A stretch of 14,167 nucleotides of DNA from SIG636 sp045604285 (GCA_045604285.1 JAZUNS010000080.1:1-14167), one strand, 5' to 3'; positions 7,064-14,124 are shown, numbered from the stretch's first letter. Translations and numbers: made by a program. The notes: generated by a model not told the origin, from the sequence alone.

Positions 7064-7092
7064 TTGCAACACAGTAACAATAATTGTATAAT
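7064..7092 (+). promoter_or_regulatory. Promoter of the CofE-like gene
   Basis: TTGCAA (7064-7069), a 17-bp spacer and a perfect TATAAT (7087-7092). The predicted leader of about 70 nt contains a 7-bp hairpin, GTGCTCG-TAA-CGGGCAC (7112-7128), ending about 27 nt before the Shine-Dalgarno sequence. Confidence 0.75.
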
Positions 7093-7167
7093 AGATAGTG
7101 TGTTAAAGAAAGTGCTCGTAACGGGCACGGGATTAGTACAAAATTTTTAGGATGAAGGTGTTTATTT

Positions 7168-8358
7168 ATGGAAAGAAAAGTCGGCACTTGCTCAAGAGGT
7201 ATTCGTTGCCCTATTATAAGAGCAGGAGATAATTTGGCGGAGATCGTTACAAACAGCGTGCTTGAAGCGGCTGAAAGCGAAGGCTTTCCCATCCGTGACA
7301 GAGACGTTATTTCCATAACCGAATCCATCGTTGCCAGATCGCAGGGCAACTACGCCCCCGTTGAGGCTATTGCGGCAGACGTTAAGGCGAAGCTGGGCGG
7401 CGGCACCGTTGGCGTGATTTTCCCCATTCTTTCCCGTAACCGTTTTGCTATATGCCTTAGGGGTATAGCAATGGGCTGCAAAAAGGTTGTGCTTATGCTT
7501 AGCTATCCCAGCGATGAGGTAGGCAACGCACTTCTTAGCTATGACGCTTTGGATGACGCAGGCGTTAACCCCTACAGCGACGTGCTTTCTCTTGAGAAAT
7601 ACCGTGAGCTTTTCGGCAACCCCGTACACGAGTTTACGGGCATTGATTACGTTGACTATTACGCAAGCATTGTTAAGGATGCAGGTGCTGAGGTTGAAAT
7701 AGTTTTTGCAAACCGTGCGGCTGCAATACTTGACTATGCCGATTGCATTATCAACTGTGACATACATACCCGTGTAAGAACCAAGCGCATCCTGCTTGAA
7801 AAGGGCGCAAAAATCGTTTGCAGCCTTGACGATATACTTAACGAATCCGTTAACGGCAGCGGCTATAACGCCAAGTACGGTTTGCTTGGCTCTAACAAGG
7901 CCACCGAGGATACCATAAAGCTGTTCCCCAGAGAATGCGTTGATTTGGTAGAGGATATCCAGGCAAGAATACTTAAGGCTACCGGCAAGCACGTTGAAGT
8001 AATGGTTTACGGCGACGGCGCATTTAAAGATCCCCAGGGCAAGATTTGGGAGCTGGCTGACCCCGTTGTTTCCCCTGCCTTTACAAGCGGTCTTGTGGGC
8101 ACCCCCAACGAGCTTAAGCTTAAGTACCTTGCAGATAACGACTACAAAGACCTTTCCGGTGAAGCACTTAAGCAGGCTATATCCGAAAGCATCAAGGCTA
8201 AGAGTGCCAACCTTGTAGGCAATATGGCATCCCAGGGTACCACCCCCAGACAGCTTACCGACCTTATCGGTTCCCTTTGTGACTTGACCAGCGGCAGCGG
8301 CGATAAGGGCACGCCCGTTGTTCTTGTTCAGGGCTATTTTGATAACTTTACGGACTAA
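7168..8358 (+). CDS. CofE-like protein (coenzyme F420-0:L-glutamate ligase family)
   Basis: The 396-residue protein has the F420_ligase (CofE) fold signature at its N-terminus. It has an IIRAGDNLAEIV segment (about residues 16-27), then DRDVISITESIVARSQGN (about 44-61), then a GGTVGVIFPILSRNRFA stretch. The archetype adds L-glutamate to F420-0 with GTP. This protein is much longer than archaeal CofE (about 250 residues) and carries a large C-terminal extension. No cofC, cofD, cofG or cofH gene is visible. Homologues are common in Clostridia that are not known to make F420, so the family name should not be read as the function; an amide-bond ligase acting on another acidic substrate is a reasonable guess. 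The start is supported by AAGGTG at 7155-7160, spaced 7 nt. It has its own promoter and terminator, so it is monocistronic. Confidence 0.82.
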   Translation: MERKVGTCSRGIRCPIIRAGDNLAEIVTNSVLEAAESEGFPIRDRDVISITESIVARSQGNYAPVEAIAADVKAKLGGGTVGVIFPILSRNRFAICLRGIAMGCKKVVLMLSYPSDEVGNALLSYDALDDAGVNPYSDVLSLEKYRELFGNPVHEFTGIDYVDYYASIVKDAGAEVEIVFANRAAAILDYADCIINCDIHTRVRTKRILLEKGAKIVCSLDDILNESVNGSGYNAKYGLLGSNKATEDTIKLFPRECVDLVEDIQARILKATGKHVEVMVYGDGAFKDPQGKIWELADPVVSPAFTSGLVGTPNELKLKYLADNDYKDLSGEALKQAISESIKAKSANLVGNMASQGTTPRQLTDLIGSLCDLTSGSGDKGTPVVLVQGYFDNFTD

Positions 8359-8365
8359 TTTTGGG

Positions 8366-8394
8366 ACGGCTCGGCATTAACCGAGCCGTTTTCT
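8366..8394 (+). terminator. Rho-independent terminator of the CofE-like gene
   Basis: A perfect 9-bp stem, ACGGCTCGG (8366-8374) and CCGAGCCGT (8381-8389), has the loop CATTAA and is followed by TTTCT. It lies 8 bp after the stop codon. Confidence 0.88.
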
Positions 8395-8409
8395 ATAAAG
8401 CCACCCGCT

Positions 8410-8458
8410 TTCCCCACACTTTTTTAACCTTCCCCACACTTTTTTGTTGTTAAGTGTG
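8410..8458. repeat. Tandem CCCCACACTT repeats with an inverted half-site, abutting a promoter
   Basis: TTCCCCACACTTTTTT occurs at 8410-8425 and again at 8430-8445, a 20-bp period (about two helical turns). An inverted copy of the core, AAGTGTG, lies at 8452-8458, immediately before the -35 box at 8459. This is the arrangement expected of an operator or activator site, but no regulator can be named. Confidence 0.6.
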
Positions 8459-8486
8459 TTGTTATTTACAAGGTTTTATTTACAAT
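8459..8486 (+). promoter_or_regulatory. Probable promoter of the first dockerin protein gene
   Basis: TTGTTA (8459-8464), a 16-bp spacer and TACAAT (8481-8486). The element TTATTTACAA is repeated at 8462-8471 and 8476-8485. The inferred leader is about 87 nt and includes a small hairpin, TAGGTA/TACCTA (8493-8515). Confidence 0.55.
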
Positions 8487-8579
8487 TTATCTTAGGTAGA
8501 TGTATGCCTTACCTATGCGGTGGTGCTTTGCACAGTGTAAGCATCGCTTAAACTTGATTTATAAAGGAGTATAAGAAAC

Positions 8580-10649
8580 ATGAAAAAGCTTTTAACTTTT
8601 ATCCTTTGTGCAACTATGCTTATCGGTCTAATTCCTGCCTTTGGCATGGCGGCAAGTGCCGAAACCGACGGCGGTGTATACATAGGTCTCGTCAAGCTGA
8701 ACGATCGTGACTATCTGTTGCAAGGTGCCGGTGAACCCATCACTTATTCCGAGCTGGGCGATAGCTTTAATTTTATGACCGAAAGCTACGCATTCTTTTC
8801 CGATAATACTTTGTATCTTAACAACTTCTCTTACATCGGCCCCGGCTACGCAGAATCCGGTGAAAGGCCTGCAGCCATCCGCGGCAACAACATCAACTTG
8901 AGCATTCGCGGTGACAACTACGTAACCTGCTCTACCGAAAATGCAGTTGGCTTCAGAATCGGCGGAGATTTTCAAATAGTTCAAACAACAACCTATCGCG
9001 AGGATTACCGTGACAGTAGCCTTACCGTAAATGCAACCTACGGCATTATGGTAAACAGTCTCGCAGATTCCTCCGGTGTCAGCTACACTCAGCATGATGA
9101 CCTTGAAGTAATCCTTAACGTGGGCAAGAACGGCAGAGGTATTGCCGTAGGCTATAATGGTTATGGCGATGCATCCGTTGACATTTTACACACCAACCTT
9201 ACCATTACCAACATCTCTGACGAAGCTCTTTGCGGTATAGAAACCATGGTAACCGGCGAATCCAATTACGAGCTTGTTAACATAGTAGGCTCTAACGTTA
9301 GCATTATGGGCTGTACCACCGGTATTGACAGCGGCAACGTAAATATCTACGACAGTGAGGTTGCAATAACCACAGATGACGGCCACGGCATTAACGCCAG
9401 AAAGAACGTAAGCGACGGTAATGTGACCTTGCACGGCTCCTCCATTGATATTTTCGTTGCAAATGCCGCTTACTTCCCCATCCGTGCCGGTGACACCACA
9501 ACTTATAACACAAAGACTATGAAGACAACAAAGGGCGGCTTTGACCAAAAAGAGCTTGTTATGAAGCCCGTACCCTACGTTGCAATAGGTGACGTAATAT
9601 TAAACGACGGTGACTATCTTGCCTCCGGCGCAATTACAACCACCACTACCAAGCCTGCCGGCGGTTACGCTTATTATACCGACGATATTGGGGGCGGTTA
9701 TCTTGAGCTTAACAACTTTACCTACGTTGGCGAAGGCTATGATTTTTCTTACAGGGCAACCGGCTTGACGAGGTGTACCGGCATATATAGCTCTTACAAC
9801 CTTCAGATAACCTCCAAGGGCGTAAACAATATTGAACCAACGAGAACTTCCAATTATGCCCATGGCATAACGGTTTTGGGATCTCTTGTATTGCAGGGCG
9901 ATGGCGAAACAAGCATAACCTGCAATGATGCGGCTATCTGCGTTATGTCTGACACTGCCTCCGACGAAGCTGACCTTATCATAAGCTCCGGCAAATGGAT
10001 TGCTGACGGTCTTTACGGCGCATACGTTAGAAACTACGGTCTTAACAAAAACACAAGCATTACCATAAGCGGCGGCGACCTTGACATGAAATACGGCATT
10101 TACCTTGTTAACGAAATGAACGGCGACAGCGTGTTTACCGTAAACGGGGGCAACGTTAAAATTTATGACGATTATCAATATGCCACGGCAATTGTCATTA
10201 ACTCTAACTACGTTTCAAGCTACGTTCAAAACGCAGGCAACGTTACCGTCGAAAGTGACGGCTGCACCCACTATATAAGCGTCGGCGAGTACGAAAATTC
10301 AACTATAGACATTCTTGGCGGCGTGCTGGTGCTTACCGGCAATACCACCGAAGGGGCGTTTTTGAATAAAACGCTTGTGTTTGGCGAAGATATGGGCGTA
10401 GTTGAAGGCGAGCTGGGTACCGGCTATGCCAAGATAGCAAATATTAACAACGTAAAGCTTGGCGACGTAAACGGCGACGGCAAAATAAACAGTCTTGACG
10501 CCGCATGGGTGCTTAAGCACGACGCTATGATAATATCCCTTGACGATACTCAGCTTGACGCCGCAGACGTTAACGGCGACGGCAAAGTAAACAGCCTTGA
10601 TGCAGCGCAGATACTTAAGCTTGACGCAGGCATTATAAAAGGTTTTTAA
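8580..10649 (+). CDS. Secreted dockerin type I protein with two-fold repeated probable beta-helix body
   Basis: The 689-residue protein starts with a classical signal peptide (residues 1-27, ending AASA before E28). The body contains two related halves. One starts near residue 33 (YIGLVKLNDRDYLLQGAG, later LYLNNFSYIGPGY). The other starts near residue 333 (YVAIGDVILNDGDYLASGA, later LELNNFTYVGEGY and TGIYSSYNLQI). Both continue into short repetitive strands (LTITN, VNIYDSEVAI, ITISGGDLDM, VFTVNGGNVKI) typical of a right-handed beta-helix. The C-terminus (628-689) is a type I dockerin with two calcium loops, DVNGDGKINSLD and DVNGDGKVNSLD. It should dock onto a cohesin on a scaffoldin or the cell surface. 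No catalytic motif was recognised, so a carbohydrate- or surface-binding role is only inferred. AAAGGAGT lies 9 nt before the ATG. It is followed by a similarly organised gene. Confidence 0.88.
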   Translation: MKKLLTFILCATMLIGLIPAFGMAASAETDGGVYIGLVKLNDRDYLLQGAGEPITYSELGDSFNFMTESYAFFSDNTLYLNNFSYIGPGYAESGERPAAIRGNNINLSIRGDNYVTCSTENAVGFRIGGDFQIVQTTTYREDYRDSSLTVNATYGIMVNSLADSSGVSYTQHDDLEVILNVGKNGRGIAVGYNGYGDASVDILHTNLTITNISDEALCGIETMVTGESNYELVNIVGSNVSIMGCTTGIDSGNVNIYDSEVAITTDDGHGINARKNVSDGNVTLHGSSIDIFVANAAYFPIRAGDTTTYNTKTMKTTKGGFDQKELVMKPVPYVAIGDVILNDGDYLASGAITTTTTKPAGGYAYYTDDIGGGYLELNNFTYVGEGYDFSYRATGLTRCTGIYSSYNLQITSKGVNNIEPTRTSNYAHGITVLGSLVLQGDGETSITCNDAAICVMSDTASDEADLIISSGKWIADGLYGAYVRNYGLNKNTSITISGGDLDMKYGIYLVNEMNGDSVFTVNGGNVKIYDDYQYATAIVINSNYVSSYVQNAGNVTVESDGCTHYISVGEYENSTIDILGGVLVLTGNTTEGAFLNKTLVFGEDMGVVEGELGTGYAKIANINNVKLGDVNGDGKINSLDAAWVLKHDAMIISLDDTQLDAADVNGDGKVNSLDAAQILKLDAGIIKGF
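10461..10649 (+). repeat. Dockerin-coding repeat, copy 1
   Basis: The last 63 codons of the first dockerin gene, including the stop. By direct comparison they are identical at 182 of 189 positions to 13224-13412, with no gaps. Differences are mostly silent or in the codons for residues D660 and G688. Confidence 0.95.
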
Positions 10650-10672
10650 AAGCATTAAAAAACAAGCATTTT

Positions 10673-10709
10673 TCCACCCGCTTGGTAAATAAGCGGGTGG
10701 AGCGTTTTT
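10673..10709 (+). terminator. Rho-independent terminator between the two dockerin genes
   Basis: A perfect 11-bp stem, TCCACCCGCTT (10673-10683) and AAGCGGGTGGA (10691-10701), has a 7-nt loop followed by GCGTTTTT. Its T-tract is also the left arm of a second inverted repeat (10702-10724). Confidence 0.85.
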
Positions 10710-10724
10710 GAGTCACAAAAACGC
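10702..10724. repeat. 9-bp inverted repeat overlapping the terminator T-tract
   Basis: GCGTTTTTG (10702-10710), the spacer AGTCA, then CAAAAACGC (10716-10724), perfectly complementary. It lies 40 bp upstream of the second dockerin gene and may be an operator, or an alternative hairpin that modulates read-through. Confidence 0.6.
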
Positions 10725-10763
10725 ACAGCAACGTATACTTTTTAAGAATCGGAGGATTGTGTA

Positions 10764-13412
10764 ATGAAAAGAGTTATCGCCTTACTGCTTTGCACGCTTA
10801 TGGTCATAAGCACCCTGACTTTTGTGTCTGTATCTGCACAAGAAGAGGCAGAGTTTGACGAAATAATTGAGATAAATAGTTGGGATGAGTTTAAGACAGC
10901 CTTTGAAGGACTGCCCAAATACTCCTTTGGAAGCTACAAAATGGTACTTATGCAGGACCTTTCCATGTCTGCCGCCGACTTAACCGAGTCTGCTACATCA
11001 ATGGTTGAGGTATCCATTTTAGGCAACAACGTAGAGTTTGACTTTAACGGTCATACCCTTTACTGCGAGGATAACGTTTCGGATAGCGATACACACATAG
11101 TGTTTTACGACTTTATTACTGTGTACGTTTCCCCCACCCACAATAGGGGCGTTACCCTAAGGCTGACCGACTCTGTAGGTGGCGGTGGTGTAAAAATGTT
11201 CTCCCACCGAGCTTACGACAACCAGCTTGCCGCTATACGCGTATCTGCAACAAATCATTACGAGGTAAAGGTTTGGGACGGCGGCGAATGGAAATATATA
11301 CCTCAATCCAGCTCGATCAACCAAAATACCCTTATAATTGACGGCGGTAACTACGTTCTAACGTCAGAAACCGAAGAATACGGCGACGGCACTTTAGGCT
11401 ACGGCAGCTATTACAGAGGAACTTTTATAGCCCACCATATAAATACCGTGATAAACGACGGCTATTTTGAAGCAATGGGTGACTGCATGAAGGATGACTT
11501 TGTAAACGTCGATATGAGCGCCAGAGAGATTTCTGCTTTTGGCATCACAAGGTTTAATAAACAAGTGGAAGAAGGCAGCGTTGTTATAAACGGCGGTGAA
11601 TTCAAGTCCAACGGCTATTCACTTCACTACTTTGATCCCGGCGCTCAAAATTATAATGAGTGCGACGGCAACCAGCTTATCCCTTCAATTTACGGCGGTA
11701 TATTCTCGGGCAGTTTAGGCTTTATCGGTCATACCTTTACATATTCCTTCGGTGATCGTGAGATGAATAGTCGACCTGCTACCCAAATGATAAAGTCCGT
11801 CTCCTCAACGCTGTTTATAACGCAAGACGATACAATCATGGATATAAACGAGGCTACCTTTAAGGACCTGCATGGCAGCAAAAGCCTTATCGTTTTAACC
11901 GAAGATATGATAGGCTTTGAAACAAATCCCGCAGTAGCCGGTGAAGGAATAAATCTTTCCTATCCCATAAACCTTAGCGAAAACTTTTCCGTTAAATACA
12001 GCATAAGCGACTTCTTGAATAAGTACGTCAGCTTTACCGATATAAAGCCCTACGTCAGCATCAAGGGCAAAAACGACACCGATTGGAATACGGAATACGT
12101 GGATAACAAAAAGGTAAGCTTTAACGCTTATGCCGACGGGCTTGAGCTTATCCTTGGTGTTGAACTGTATTTCGGCAAGGATATGATTACCCTCAGCAAA
12201 CAATTTAATATCTCCGTAACGGACGAAGTTCTACCCGCAAACATCATAACCCAGCCCGAAAGCGTTAAGGTAGGCGTGGGCGAGCTGGGCGGCGCAATTA
12301 TCGAAGCGGAAAACGTAGCCGCTTATCAGTGGCAGATAGAGTTAAACGGCGGCGGCTGGATATCCATTACCGACGATATAGCGGCAACGTTCACAAACGT
12401 TCGTATGGCCGGCTACCAAAGCAGAGCCTTCTTCATTGTGATTGATGCTCTTTCCACCTTCAAGGTGCGTTGCGTGCTTACTGGTACCGACGGCTCTAAA
12501 ACGAACAGCCGCGCCGTAACCATAACCTTCGGCGATATTCCCCAAGTGGAAAACTTCTACTCCTACGGCTACTACGCAGGCGGTGACGCTACCTTCTATC
12601 TCTGGGGCGATATGTTTGAAAAGGTGGATTGGACCGTAGTATACAGAAGCGGCAGCACTACCAGATTCTATACCCTTGACGAGTTTAAGGCAGCATCAGG
12701 CATTAAATACGAAGTTGGCTTTAAGCTTTTTGGTGATGTTTACCGTGCAGTTGTAACCTTTAAGAACGTATCCGAAAGCATAAGCGGCAAATACAGCGTT
12801 GGTTATTCCGTGGAAAATGCGATTGGTAAGATAAACTTCAATCCCGATAACGTCGTGCCTTTTGAGCTGCTGCAGGACGCACCCTTTGTAAACGAATGCA
12901 TTGAATACGACAGTTGCTTTGAAGGCGAAAGTCTTGAATACAGCTTCTCTGCGACGGATATGGTATCCGCCGATTGGATATTTGAAACCGTTGACGAGGA
13001 CGGAATTGGCATCGCCTACGACATAGAAGAAATGAAAGCCATGTTTGAGGAATGCGATTTCGTTACCACCTTTAAAGACGGCACAGCCACCCTTACCATA
13101 AGCAACGCTTCCGTTGAATTAAATAAGTATACCCTTTATGCCCGTGCCCTTGGCGAAAGCGCCGGCTCCTACGCAGGAACTACACAGTTGGTGGTTGTAG
13201 AGCCGTTTGTATTTGCGCTTGTCGGCGACGTAAACGGCGACGGCAAAATAAACAGCCTTGACGCCGCATGGGTACTTAAGCACGACGCTATGATAATATC
13301 CCTTGACGATACTCAGCTTAAAGCCGCAGACGTGAACGGCGACGGCAAAGTAAACAGCCTTGATGCAGCGCAGATACTTAAGCTTGACGCAGGCATTATA
13401 AAAGAGTTTTAA
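10764..13412 (+). CDS. Secreted dockerin type I protein with beta-helix and Ig-like domains
   Basis: The 882-residue protein has a signal peptide (1-25, ending VSVSA before Q26). Residues about 30-400 contain beta-helix style turns (LIIDGGNYVLTS, VINDGYFEAMG, VVINGGEFKSNG, SIYGGIFSG). About 494-590 is an Ig-like domain (ITQPESVKVGVGE, AAYQWQIELNGGGW, TFKVRCVLTG). Two more beta-sandwich-like segments follow (about 590-700 and 705-815). Residues 821-882 are a type I dockerin with loops DVNGDGKINSLD and DVNGDGKVNSLD. GGAGGA at 10751-10756 supports the start. No catalytic signature was recognised; adhesion or glycan binding on a cohesin-bearing surface is inferred. A TATACT at 10734-10739 could be a -10 box but has no well-spaced -35, so co-transcription through the upstream terminator remains possible. 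An IS200-type element sits directly downstream. Confidence 0.87.
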   Translation: MKRVIALLLCTLMVISTLTFVSVSAQEEAEFDEIIEINSWDEFKTAFEGLPKYSFGSYKMVLMQDLSMSAADLTESATSMVEVSILGNNVEFDFNGHTLYCEDNVSDSDTHIVFYDFITVYVSPTHNRGVTLRLTDSVGGGGVKMFSHRAYDNQLAAIRVSATNHYEVKVWDGGEWKYIPQSSSINQNTLIIDGGNYVLTSETEEYGDGTLGYGSYYRGTFIAHHINTVINDGYFEAMGDCMKDDFVNVDMSAREISAFGITRFNKQVEEGSVVINGGEFKSNGYSLHYFDPGAQNYNECDGNQLIPSIYGGIFSGSLGFIGHTFTYSFGDREMNSRPATQMIKSVSSTLFITQDDTIMDINEATFKDLHGSKSLIVLTEDMIGFETNPAVAGEGINLSYPINLSENFSVKYSISDFLNKYVSFTDIKPYVSIKGKNDTDWNTEYVDNKKVSFNAYADGLELILGVELYFGKDMITLSKQFNISVTDEVLPANIITQPESVKVGVGELGGAIIEAENVAAYQWQIELNGGGWISITDDIAATFTNVRMAGYQSRAFFIVIDALSTFKVRCVLTGTDGSKTNSRAVTITFGDIPQVENFYSYGYYAGGDATFYLWGDMFEKVDWTVVYRSGSTTRFYTLDEFKAASGIKYEVGFKLFGDVYRAVVTFKNVSESISGKYSVGYSVENAIGKINFNPDNVVPFELLQDAPFVNECIEYDSCFEGESLEYSFSATDMVSADWIFETVDEDGIGIAYDIEEMKAMFEECDFVTTFKDGTATLTISNASVELNKYTLYARALGESAGSYAGTTQLVVVEPFVFALVGDVNGDGKINSLDAAWVLKHDAMIISLDDTQLKAADVNGDGKVNSLDAAQILKLDAGIIKEF
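13224..13412 (+). repeat. Dockerin-coding repeat, copy 2
   Basis: The partner of 10461-10649 at 182/189 identical nucleotides, same length. The sequences before this module in the two genes show no comparable nucleotide identity, so the match is confined to the dockerin. Confidence 0.95.
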
Positions 13413-13435
13413 TAAAAACACCCCATAAGTCAGAA

Positions 13436-13454
13436 CCACCGGTTGAACCGGTGG
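13436..13454. repeat. IS right-end (3' of tnpA) hairpin
   Basis: CCACCGGTT-G-AACCGGTGG is a perfect 9-bp palindrome with a single central base. It is the probable subterminal recognition hairpin of the element. Confidence 0.8.
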
Positions 13455-13471
13455 CTTGCACGGCCTCTATA

Positions 13472-13496
13472 AGGGGCAATTACAGGCTTCGCCCCT
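13472..13496. repeat. Hairpin in the IS 3' noncoding region
   Basis: AGGGGC (13472-13477) pairs with GCCCCT (13491-13496). A second copy of GCCCCT (13504-13509) offers an alternative partner. The 13455-13538 stretch is noncoding and structured. Confidence 0.5.
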
Positions 13497-13538
13497 AAAA
13501 GGAGCCCCTGAAGTTTGACACCGCATTACACTCACTGG

Positions 13539-13567
13539 CAGCCGCTCACGTGCGGCTGTCTTTTTTT
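13539..13567 (+). terminator. Terminator carried by the IS, blocking plus-strand transcription into tnpA
   Basis: CAGCCGC (13539-13545), the loop TCACGT and GCGGCTG (13552-13558) are followed by TC and seven T residues. It is oriented to stop transcripts coming from the dockerin gene, which otherwise lacks a terminator, before they run antisense into tnpA. Confidence 0.85.
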
Positions 13568-13570
13568 AGC

Positions 13571-14050
13571 CTATTTATTCTTGGCACCCGTAAACGGGTC
13601 TGTATATTCCTTGAAACTTATTTGGTCCGAGGCATTGTCATCTTCTATCTGATTCCTTATGTACTCTGCTATTACTTTTTTGTTTCTTCCTACTGTGTCT
13701 ACATAATAGCCTCGGCACCAAAAATGTCTACTTCCATACTTGTACTTCAAATTTGCATGCCTATCAAATATCATTAGTGAACTTTTCCCCTTGAGATATC
13801 CCATAAATTGTGCTACACTTATATGCGGTGGGATGCTTACTAACATATGTATATGGTCTACACACGCTTCGGCTTCCATTATCTCTACCCCTTTTTGTTC
13901 GCACAATTTCCTTAGTATTTCTCCTATGTCTCGCTTTATTTTTCCGTATATCTCTTGTCTGCGATATTTGGGGGCAAATACTACATGGTATTGACACCTA
14001 TACTTTGAGTGCGCTGAGCTCTTTATCTCGTTTTTCTCTTTTTTAAACAT
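13571..14050 (-). CDS. tnpA: IS200/IS605-family transposase TnpA (Y1 HUH)
   Basis: A 159-residue single-strand transposase. It cuts and rejoins the element as ssDNA through a 5'-phosphotyrosine, working as a dimer. Visible motifs are an N-terminal YHVVFAPKYRR, the HUH motif VDHIHMLVSIPP (His66, His68), RHFWCRGYYVDTVG, and the catalytic Tyr130 in IAEYIRNQ. The length is normal for IS200 TnpA (about 140-155) and the frame is intact, so it is likely functional. The ATG at 14050 is preceded by GGAGG spaced 8 nt. That Shine-Dalgarno sequence is complementary to a segment upstream of the gene's own promoter. Confidence 0.95.
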   Translation of the reverse strand: MFKKEKNEIKSSAHSKYRCQYHVVFAPKYRRQEIYGKIKRDIGEILRKLCEQKGVEIMEAEACVDHIHMLVSIPPHISVAQFMGYLKGKSSLMIFDRHANLKYKYGSRHFWCRGYYVDTVGRNKKVIAEYIRNQIEDDNASDQISFKEYTDPFTGAKNK

Positions 14051-14052
14051 GT

Positions 14053-14124
14053 TTAAAACCTCCTTGTTCTTTTGTGTAATGCGGTCGCCAAACCTTTACA
14101 CAAATTATATCACGGAGGTTTTAA
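14053..14124 (-). promoter_or_regulatory. Shine-Dalgarno-sequestering hairpin of tnpA, formed only in read-through RNA
   Basis: The tnpA ribosome binding region (GGAGGTTTTAA on the minus strand, 14063-14053) is perfectly complementary over 11 nt to TTAAAACCTCC at 14124-14114. An inner 9-bp stem (14096-14104 with 14071-14079) stacks inside. Both 5' arms lie at or upstream of the promoter -10 box. Confidence 0.7.
14104..14112 (-). promoter_or_regulatory. Extended -10 promoter of tnpA
   Basis: On the minus strand the sequence reads TGATATAAT, a perfect TATAAT (14104-14109) with an extended TG. No good -35 box is seen. The transcript should start near 14097, leaving a leader of about 47 nt. Confidence 0.6.

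Larger units (their letters stand above)
13520..14085. repeat. 12-bp inverted repeat flanking tnpA
   Basis: ACCGCATTACAC at 13520-13531 is the exact reverse complement of GTGTAATGCGGT at 14074-14085. One copy lies just downstream of the tnpA stop, the other in its 5' leader, so the two ends of the tnpA transcript are complementary. Confidence 0.8.

Noticed and set aside
7192..7992. 266-codon minus-strand frame opposite the CofE-like gene
   Set aside because: It is a shadow of a gene with clear family motifs, promoter and terminator; the antisense product shows no recognisable motif.
8410..8445. CRISPR-like repeats
   Set aside because: There are only two 16-nt copies with a 4-nt gap and no spacer structure; a regulatory site is more likely.
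8500..8574. 24-codon upstream frame ending 5 nt before the first dockerin gene
   Set aside because: It spans the Shine-Dalgarno sequence of the real gene and begins about 7 nt after the predicted transcript start without its own ribosome binding site; no composition bias supports it.
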